Shown here one piece after another: positions 56,870 through 64,000 of a stretch of DNA of 64,000 bases. Both the position numbers and the translations under genes were made by a program. Position 1 is the stretch's first letter. Every line of letters starts with the position of its first letter. The stretch comes from Sympetrum striolatum (lineage: Eukaryota > Arthropoda > Insecta > Odonata > Libellulidae), in assembly GCA_947579665.1 (NCBI GenBank), contig OX388352.1, forward strand, positions 72,454,113 through 72,518,112, in the 5' to 3' direction. The notes beneath the pieces were generated by a model, which ran no database searches, was not told the origin of the DNA, and was given only the letters and a program-made list of their open reading frames with translations.

Positions 56870-59065
56870 TCCATTGTTTTGATGTACAGTCGTAATAATA
56901 TTGGTACTTGGAAAGGGAGGCCGTCTTCTAGAATGAGTATCGTGCCCAGCAGTGATGGGAATAAGATCAACTTCCGTCATTCCACAATACTCGTACTCCA
57001 AGAAAGACTGGAAAAGAAGAGTTAAGATGGACAGGGAAAGAGGGTAGGGACATGCAATATTAGGACAATGCTCAAAATAAGAAAAGTCGAAAAAAATAAA
57101 GTTACATATAAAGAGGTGCAATATTAATGAACTTGGCTTATGAAAAATATGGTGGAAAGACAGAGGAGACTTCTGGAGCGTTGATGCTAGAGTCATCTTT
57201 GTTGTGGGAAGTACTAAGAGAAGGGAGTAGCAGTACTGTTAGGCAAGAGTGCGGGAAAATCTGTGATAGCCATTGTGCTAATAAGCAATCTGGTTGTGTC
57301 GGTGGAAGTAAAGTCTGAACCAGGAACTATAGTTATAGTTCAAGTGTACTTGCTAACTAGTGATTACACTGAAGATGATGTAGATTTGGTTTATGAACAA
57401 ATAGAGGAGGTTTTGGGAAGGATTGAGTACAATGAGAATATCATTGTTATGGGAGACAGGAACGTGGCAGTTGGTCAAGGCACAGATGGGGAAGAGGTGG
57501 GAGAATTCGGTTTAGGGAAAAGGAATGCCAGAGGACAGAAACTGATAGACTTTTGCAAGAGAAATAATCTCAACATCACAAAGACTCTCTTTCAGCACCA
57601 CAAAAGACAGAGGTATGCATGGAAAAAGCCCAGGGATACAGATAGGTACCAAATTGATAACATATTGGTATGAAAGAGGTTTAGAAATAATGTTAAAAAC
57701 TCAGGAAGTTATCCTGGTGCTGTTGATGTCGATTTGGCTCATAAGCTGGTAACGATGAAAACCGAGCTTAAGTTTAGAAAGATCATTCTGCCAAAACATA
57801 CACTTCAATAGAATATAGAAGTTCTAAAGGGTGGGAAATCTTAAGAATTTCATGAGTCAGTTTGCAAGGCTCTTGATTGTTACAAAGAGGAACTGACCAT
57901 TAACAAGGAATGGTAAATGATTAAATATTGAGTCAAGGGTAGTGATCAATATATGGTTAGGAGGTTTAAACAAACCAAAATTAGGAAACCCTGGGTAACT
58001 GTAGAAATGTAAAATAAAATGGAGGAAAGAAGGAAGAGGATATGAGTCAATATAGAGCATGAGCACAGAATGTATAGAGCACTAAATAACAAACTAAGAA
58101 GGGAAAAAAATAAGGCTAGGGAACAATGGCCAAAGAGATAGTGTAATGAAAAAGAAAAGCTGGTGGAAAGTGGGAGGGCCAACCTAATGCATAGTAAACT
58201 AAAGCAACTGACATAGAGTAAAATTAGTAATAGAATGGTGATGGTTAAAGACAGAGGTGAATCTATTAAGGGATTCAGTAACCAAAAGAGGATGATGGAA
58301 AGAATAAGTTGAGGAATTGTATGGGACAAACATGGAACCAACAAGCATATAAATAGAAAGTGAGGAAGATGTTGAAGAAGACAATGGTGGACCTGGGATA
58401 CTTGATGGTGAACTAGAATGGGCTTTGTGGTATATGCAAGGGAATTCAGCTACATGGGTTGACGAGATCCCAGGGGAGTTCCTTTAGATCATGGTGGATA
58501 AGGGTAAGACATGTTTCTATGATTTAATTAGGAAAATTTACACTGAAGAGCAATGGCTAGAGGATTTTACCAAAACTGCCTTGATTCCTTTACAGAATAA
58601 GAACAAGGCTACAGAATGTCGAGATTATCATACAATTAACCTTATCTCTCATGCTGCAAAGGTACTTCAAAGGGTTTGGAATGGATGGATTGAGAGAAAA
58701 CATAAATTTGGGTGATGAGAGTACTGGCAGAATGAAGCCTGGAATTTAAGAGGGACTTGTGTTTATATTTGTAGATTTTGAAAAGGCTTTTGATAGAATC
58801 CAGTGGCCAAAATTGATGGTAATATTAAACAAATATAGATTAGACTGGAAAGATAGCAGATTGGTTCAAAATTTGTATCTGAATCAAACAGTCCACATAA
58901 AGAAAGATGATGGGGAATAGGATTGGGCTGAATAGGGTAAGGGGTAAGACAAGGTTGTCCTATGTCACCAACACTTTTATATATATACTTTAAATATATA
59001 ACAAAGTAGTAAAGTCTGTAAGGTATGCATAGGATAAAGCTATTTAGAGCCGCACCATGCCATCA
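56870..59065 (+). pseudogene. Decayed APE-type LINE, contiguous copy (C)
   Basis: The longest open part (57263-57673, 136 codons) is the endonuclease: VYLLTSDYTEDDVD, MGDRNVAVGQG (the GDxN site, W to R), GQKLIDFCKRNNLNITKT, AWKKPRDTDRYQIDNILV. RT pieces follow: LIPLQNKNKATECRDYHT (58491-58715), motif A as IFVDFEKAFDRIQW (about 58764-58805), LVQNLYLNQTVHIKKDDG, then GVRQGCPMSPTL (58945-58985). The catalytic box is lost (YA then stop). Frames change at least four times. Order and motifs give an APE-endonuclease non-LTR element; clade not assigned. The copy A version is split by the 12.4-kb hAT insertion. Confidence 0.88.
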
Positions 59066-59138
59066 ACTATTTGTTCCAACCTGCGTTACTAACTTTACGA
59101 GAAATCATAGATGATCATGATCACTATAGTGACCACGG

Positions 59139-59402
59139 TTACCCTTTGACCACCATTACCCCAGGCTCCCCTGACTGTATTATAAAAATTAAGTTTAACT
59201 TTAATAACGAATAATCACATATGGATGTACTGAAATTTATTTGGTTAACGATTTTTGTTTTCGTCCACTGAAAATAAGAAGTGGAGTCAGCAAGCAGACC
59301 GATCAGTTTCTGTGCGATCTGATATCTCAGGTCACTTTCTAAAGTGGGTTGAATAAGAGCTAAGATGGCAACAGCGTAGATATAGATTTTAGATTTAGAC
59401 AT
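59139..59402 (-). CDS. Unassigned frame with signal-peptide-like start (copy C)
   Basis: Counterpart of 24661-24888: MSKSKIYIYAVAILALIQ, then SDLRYQIAQKLIGLLAD. It reads 87 codons because a stop in A is absent here. No recognised family; see the copy A entry for alternatives. Confidence 0.3.
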   Translation of the reverse strand: MSKSKIYIYAVAILALIQPTLESDLRYQIAQKLIGLLADSTSYFQWTKTKIVNQINFSTSICDYSLLKLNLIFIIQSGEPGVMVVKG

Positions 59403-60341
59403 GTGCCCCGGAGCAAACCAGTGGCATATGGCAGGGGGTGTAGTAACACCAACAACCTTACTTAATCTTCCCCATTAGCTTCTCTAATAGACTGTAGAAA
59501 GAATGGCCAAAAGTAACTATCCGTCATTGCGATCTCTTCCTTGTAAGGTTTGGTCAAAACTTCTTTGAGATTGAGTTGGTTTTTTATTAGAATTATATCT
59601 CATTTACTATGTCTAAAACATCTGAACTGATAATATTTTCGTGAAGCTTCCGTCGATGATCAGATCTCAGCCGGAGCTATTTCCACTGCAGGGATTTCAG
59701 CATAGCCATACCGTCAAATCTCTCCTCTGATGACATGAGCTGCTCCACGTTGGACCATCTTTATATCTGAGATTAAACCTACCTCGTTTGGATCACAACT
59801 GGCTCCACAATATTCAAAACTATGTCAATTAAGAGAAAAATAAGCTATATATTTAACTTTCAATTGGTATCTCCTCAGCATTCTATTCCTAATCTTTGCA
59901 ATCCATTCGCCTTGTCTATTGCATCTCAAATACAATTTCTGAAAGATATACTACTGCTAAACTTAAATCCAAGGTTTTGTATTGTTACATAAAACATATT
60001 TTTATATAGCAACAAATAAGTTACTTATTTAAAAAATAATGTGGATAATTGCGGATCCTTGAGGAGTTGGAAGTGGATACAGGAATATGTAATATGGACA
60101 GTGGCGTCGGGTCCATTGGGTTCACTGAACCCCCTAAGAAAACTACTGCACTATTTTTCAATATACCTATGTTCTTATCATAACCTTAACACCAATTACT
60201 GGGACTAACTTTTCCTTCATTGAGTCGCGATTCCCACCGTTTTTGGTTCTAACTAGCTTGACTTCACGCGAGGTTCACTCTCCGTAGTGAACCCCTGCAG
60301 ATGACCTGTTATTGGTGAAGAGCGGTTAGAGGAAAGATGGG

Positions 60342-60652
60342 CAGGGCCGTGCGCAGGATTTGCTGGAGGGGTTTTTCTCATTAAAAAATAGTAACTATAT
60401 TAATACAACTATCAATAATGAACGTACACGAGAACGTACAGGAGTCCTGACAGACGTTAACATGAAAGTTGAAAGAGGCACTACATTGTGGAAGAAAAAG
60501 TTTACTAAATAAAACATTAAATAATATAATTTCATTTTGAAACATTAAATAATATATCTTCAATTCATCATTCGTGGAACTTTTTGTATGAAGGATCCTC
60601 ATCGGGGGGGTTCGAACCCCCAAACCCCCCCCCCCACGTGCGCACGGGCCTG
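60342..60652. mobile_element. 311-bp hAT MITE with perfect 8-bp duplication
   Basis: AAGATGGG at 60334-60341 and 60653-60660. Ends are CAGGGCCGTGCGCAGG and, reverse-complemented, CAGGCCCGTGCGCACG, a familiar hAT MITE end type, with a G/C-run (CCCCCAAACCCCCCCCCC) inside the right end. No coding. It lies in a C-specific region of about 500 bases. Confidence 0.92.
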
Positions 60653-61212
60653 AAGATGGGCATACGTCTTTTAAACATGGGCCGATCGCTGCTCTGCCTT
60701 GCAGCGGCAGCCAAGGAGAATTGCTTCATAGGATTTTCGGAAATTTTTTTAGGCATTTCCCGGAAAATTAGAGAGTTGAAATTCGAGGGATCGCTGGAAG
60801 TCCAGCATGTCCAACGAAAACTACTAAGACACGTTCGAAGATCATCCCATGTTCGAAGCTAAATCAGGGCAAATATTCTCCTATTTATAATGCATTGCTG
60901 CGATTTTTCAGATTTATTTTGAATGCCTTCCCGATGACATGGAAACTTAAAACCCGGCATATGATTAGAGATCATAAATACATTTCATGTACACTGCTTA
61001 ACATTTCACTTATGATCCTTGGTTCAATTCCAGAGGGCCGTTTACATTCCTTTATGCATTGTAAATGGGGATAATGGAATCATATTTTAGGATGATCCCA
61101 GTATGATATCAACATAAAACTTTGGCACAACTCTCTCCGTTTCAACACTGTGAGAAGTTAAAGCAAGATCTGCCAGAATTAATCTGCTGAAAATTGATGG
61201 ACGTTGTGATAC

Positions 61213-61323
61213 CTTCATGTAATGGTAAAGCCTAGCCGTTGGCGAAATCATCTCTGGAGGAGGAGGAACATAAGGCCCACCACCTTCCCGAACTCTATCC
61301 CTCAAAAGAAACATTTTATCCAA
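61213..61323 (-). CDS. Possible first coding exon, copy C
   Basis: Counterpart of 26186-26296: MDKMFLLRDRVREGGG, PYVPPPPEMI, SPTARLYHYMK, donor ATGAAG|GTATCA. One residue differs from copy A (Ser to Pro). The Harbinger element inserted seven bases upstream of its ATG, which would place the transposon in the 5' UTR or promoter of any real gene here. Confidence 0.35.
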
Positions 61324-61684
61324 ACTCTAAGGCCCGTATTACACTAGGCCGCCAGGCGGCGCCGCCAGCTGAGCCACCGGTGACTTTGCGTGTCACTGGG
61401 CATTGATTGTTATGGAACCTATTACACTAGGGCAGCCGGTGGCGTCGCCACAAACTGGCTGCCGACTGGTGGCAGTTCCCCGCGACCAGGACGGCAGCCA
61501 CGGCGGCGCAGAGTCATGGCGGGGCATTGTATCATACTGAGCCTATTACACTGGGTAGCCTGGCGGCGCAGCCAGTCCCGCCACCACTCGGTTTGGGCAC
61601 CACGTGATCATTCTACTGTACATTAGTGTGGAGAGAACATGTCGGACAACAAGTATACGCATGTGCTCCTCCTTTTTACTTTTA

Positions 61685-63521
61685 ATGAAAAGGAGAAGGG
61701 AGAGAAAGATGCCTGTACACTAGGGTGTCCCAAGATATAAGGGAAAAAATTGTTTTCGCAAAATCAAATACGCATACCCTCTATTTTTTTTCTATTTGGC
61801 CTTATTGACTTACCTAATAAATATTATTGCTATTGGGATATGGTAACCCGTGCCAACTTGATAATAGGAAATTATGTTCTTCTATCTCTTTCACCGATAA
61901 CCTATATTTTTGCGATTGCATTTCATTTTGTTACCTTCCAAGCATTCTTTAATTTTAGTTAGATGTTATTCGAATTCATCGAAACAAGATGGCCAAAAAT
62001 ATAAAAGTGGATTTTATTTGTGTGAACTTTGGCACTTCGCATAGTTACTGCTGAATAAATTCCGTATACAGCCATTAATGTATTATTAAGTAAATTTCTT
62101 TGCTTCCTGCATATTCAAATGATATATGATGATCAAAGTTTGTAATATTTTATGCAATTTAATTTACTGCATCTTGATTAAAAATTAAGGAAAACTGGCA
62201 ATAAATTGCTCTCTGATTTTGAAGTTCCAGTATTACCAAGATTCATAGCTTTCGGAGCAGATCTCAGGAATAGTGCAATAAAATTTCCTTCGGTGAAGAC
62301 AATCTTTGCCCTTTCCATCCTGTCTAGTAAAGGCACTCATACACATATATGTTCCTGTGTTTGGGAAGAACACAGTTGAACGTTGAAAATTTAAAAGAAA
62401 GCTATGGTAATATCTGTGAGCAGATTCTTATGGGAGATCGAACCAGTGATACTTTGGCTCGATGCTTAGGATTTGTTAGTTGGCACCCACACATAAAAGG
62501 CTGCTTACTCGTAAATTGCGCAAGTGTTATAAAGGAGGAAGTGCAGGCTTAAAACATTAGGTTATACGATGAATTTCCTCTAATGGATTCAGCATCGGTT
62601 TGAACATGAAGAATTTTGCAAAAAATCTATGACCGGTATTTTTCGCTAAATTAGGTCAAATTTAACTCCCTGTATAATTTAAATGTGCAGGAATCAAAGT
62701 AAGTAACTCGATAATAGCAGTAATGGCTGTATACGGAATTTATTCAGCAGTAACAATGTGAAGTACCAAAGTTCGCACAAATAAAATTCACTTTTTTATT
62801 TTTGGCCAGCTTTTTTAGATTCTAGCCCACTTTACGGAGTTATGCATATTAGAATAAATGCTAAATAAAATTAAAGAATGCTTGGAAGATAACAGGATGA
62901 ATTATAATCGCAAAAATATAAGTTATCGGTAAAAGAAATGGAACAAAATAATTTCCTATTAACTCGAAATCTATATAAGAGTGCACTTGTATGTTGTGGT
63001 TGCCTAACTCCGATATTCCGTTGCTATTTTTTTATAAACAAAAGGCCATTGAGCTAAACGGTTGGACACGTGTCCGCTATTTTTAATCAAAGAACGTTCC
63101 CTGAAAGATATGTGCAAGTCCGCTAGTTAACTTCCCTGGTGTTGCGGTACAAATTTTCATTTTTCGAAATTGTTTTTGCATCAAGTCGGCACGGGCTACC
63201 ATAATCCAATCGCAAAAATTTTTATTAGGTAAGTTAATAAGGCCAAATAGAAAAAAACACAGAAGTTAGCGTTTGAAAAAAATGACTTCGATATTTTTGG
63301 GACACCCTAATGTACACCCTATGTTATCCTTACGGGAATCTAAAAGGGTTATACTATGTATATACTTTTTTGATGAACTGTTTTCAGACGACGACAAGTT
63401 TTCTAATTACTTAATAATGTCTAAATCGTCTTTCTTTGAATTGTTATCGTTAATAAAGGTTGATATTAACTGGAAAGACACAAAACCGAGAAAGGTTATC
63501 ACACCAGAAAAAAACTCGTAG
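61685..63521 (+). pseudogene. Harbinger transposase N-terminus, split in frame by a hAT
   Basis: ATG at 61685 opens MKRRRERKMPVH, ending exactly at the hAT insertion (61720). After the second target copy the frame continues at 63318 with PMLSLRESK, then FFDELFSDDDKFSNYLIMSK, SSFFELLSLIK, KVITPEK. The Arg-rich start, the x-V-H-P motif and the D-D-x-K-F...Y-x-x-M...S-F-x-E-L-L pattern are those of Harbinger nuclease N-termini. The frame stops at 63521 (TAG, where relatives continue with the catalytic domain), and no DDE region is seen before the window ends. The element is defective. Confidence 0.8.
61721..63309. mobile_element. hAT-type element with long inverted arms
   Basis: Flanks CTGTACAC (61713-61720) and ATGTACAC (63310-63317) match at seven of eight. 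The ends TAGGGTGTCCCAA are the same on both sides. The inverted similarity goes far inside: GGCCTTATTGACTTACC near 61798 against its complement near 63243, and CCGTATACAGCCATTA near 62063 against 62725. The arms are thus several hundred bases around a centre of about 0.6 kb. The central frame 62349-62552 is not recognised. A foldback-like, non-autonomous hAT is the best description. Confidence 0.85.
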
Positions 63522-63676
63522 TCACTTTGAGGTTAGTATTAAAAATAAATTCTATTTTAAGTTATTGAATTTATTGCATTTTGAAATATTCACTAGTTTT
63601 AAAAACAGTTAAAATAAAAAATGAATATTTTTGTTCGCTATTTCTTAATAAACATTTACTTTTATTCTTTTATGAA

Positions 63677-63895
63677 TCATATTACTGTCTCATTGGAATT
63701 ATGAGGTTGCTCTTCTGATGCAATCCTCTTCTTCAGAACCTCAATGAGCTCATAGTCATTGCTTGTTCTCTTTCCTAAATTCTCTCGTTCTCGTACCCAA
63801 ATTGCGGGTCGTTGCTCTACAGCACAAATGAAGTCCTCCGTATTAATTGTTTTGTCCAACAACTTTTGATACTCTTCCATATCGGAAATTCGCAA
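63677..63895 (-). CDS. MADF-domain protein fragment of the Harbinger element
   Basis: The minus-strand frame contains EDFICAVEQRPAIWVRERE, NLGKRTSNDYELIEVLKK and a short C-terminal tail. F-I-x-A-V-x-x-R-P-x-I-W is the start of the MADF (Myb/SANT-like) DNA-binding domain; the later W-x-x-V/I positions of the full domain are replaced by a short ending, so only its first part is kept. PIF/Harbinger elements usually carry such a second gene, whose product helps the transposase bind DNA and enter the nucleus. It lies tail-to-tail with the transposase, as in many members. 73 codons is shorter than usual, so it is truncated or missing an exon. Confidence 0.7.
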   Translation of the reverse strand: MRISDMEEYQKLLDKTINTEDFICAVEQRPAIWVRERENLGKRTSNDYELIEVLKKRIASEEQPHNSNETVI

Positions 63896-64000
63896 GGGAA
63901 CCGTTCAGCTGGGTATTACCATCGAACTGCTGCAGGGCCGAACAAGAGATTGGCTGCGCCGCCAGGTGAGACACCGGTGTCGGCCTGGCGGCCTAGTGTA

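Larger units (their letters stand above)
47165..61330. repeat. Segmental duplication, copy C (most complete)
   Basis: Matches A 1-11971 and 24407-26303. C-specific insertions are element X (51689), a Tigger-like MITE (54797), a palindromic MITE (55417) and a hAT MITE (60342); a Harbinger element sits at its right end. C lacks A's SINE at 4588, the LTR-like insert at 8652 with its flank (the A segment 8500-9545 is missing) and the 12.4-kb hAT insertion. Confidence 0.93.
61331..64000. mobile_element. PIF/Harbinger element, right end cut by window
   Basis: It starts GGCCCGTATTACACTAGGC directly after TAA (61328-61330), the 3-bp target type of PIF/Harbinger; copy A has the single TAA uninterrupted. 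The window ends in GGCGGCCTAGTGTA, the inverted right end. TATTACACTAGG-like blocks repeat at 61337, 61430 and 61553 in the left end. Both genes expected of a Harbinger element are recognisable: a transposase start and a MADF-domain protein on the other strand. A hAT element splits it. Confidence 0.88.

Overview
This is eukaryotic DNA, AT-rich and intron-like, and almost certainly from an arthropod, most likely an insect (I lean towards a hemipteran but cannot show it). I see no intact long gene, no rRNA gene, no canonical functional tRNA gene and no prokaryotic feature. Nearly all of the window is transposable elements, their nested remains, and segmental copies of one another. Many element ends below are fixed by target-site duplications or by comparison with a paralogous 'empty site' in the same window, so the insertion calls are stronger than the coding calls.

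Layout. (1) 1-11971 plus 24407-26303 is copy A of a large duplication; 47165-61330 is copy C of the same block, with a few mismatches per hundred bases by eye. 34396-36051 plus 39332-39515 is a shorter copy B. The block carries old LINE tails, SINEs, a decayed APE-type LINE and several short exon-like pieces with splice consensus. (2) 11972-24406 interrupts copy A and is absent from C. It has hAT-type ends (TAGRGATC) and holds two further hAT elements with perfect 8-bp duplications: 13464-20660 (TGCGGTTC) and 20798-23237 (CATCCTAC). The first contains an inverted partial copy of the second, a 51-bp minisatellite in both orientations, and a broken Cys-rich reading frame. (3) 26432-33388 is a pogo-type element. 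Inside it a hAT MITE (26505-29432) holds a hAT with a transposase remnant (26527-29137), and a Tigger-like element with a DD30D transposase remnant occupies 30466-33224. (4) 36052-39331 is the largest member of an unassigned repeat family, called X here (ends TCTGATGTGGCC and GGAGAAAGT, about 315-bp internal units, CA microsatellites). X also inserted independently, at other sites, into copies A and C. (5) 40498-44870 is a pair of Tc1-like ends in inverted orientation around a LINE fragment. 44892-46566 is a large inverted repeat. (6) Copy C has its own later insertions: a 577-bp Tigger-like MITE, a 77-bp palindromic Tc1-like MITE and a 311-bp hAT MITE. (7) 61331 to the window end is a PIF/Harbinger element. 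Its transposase start and MADF-domain gene are both visible, and it is split in frame by a hAT element (61721-63309).

There is no gene pathway to describe. The value of the window is as an insertion chronology: duplication first, then lineage-specific insertions in each copy. The least explained items are element X, the exon-like modules shared by five sub-copies, the possible first coding exon beside the Harbinger insertion site, and the inverted minisatellites.
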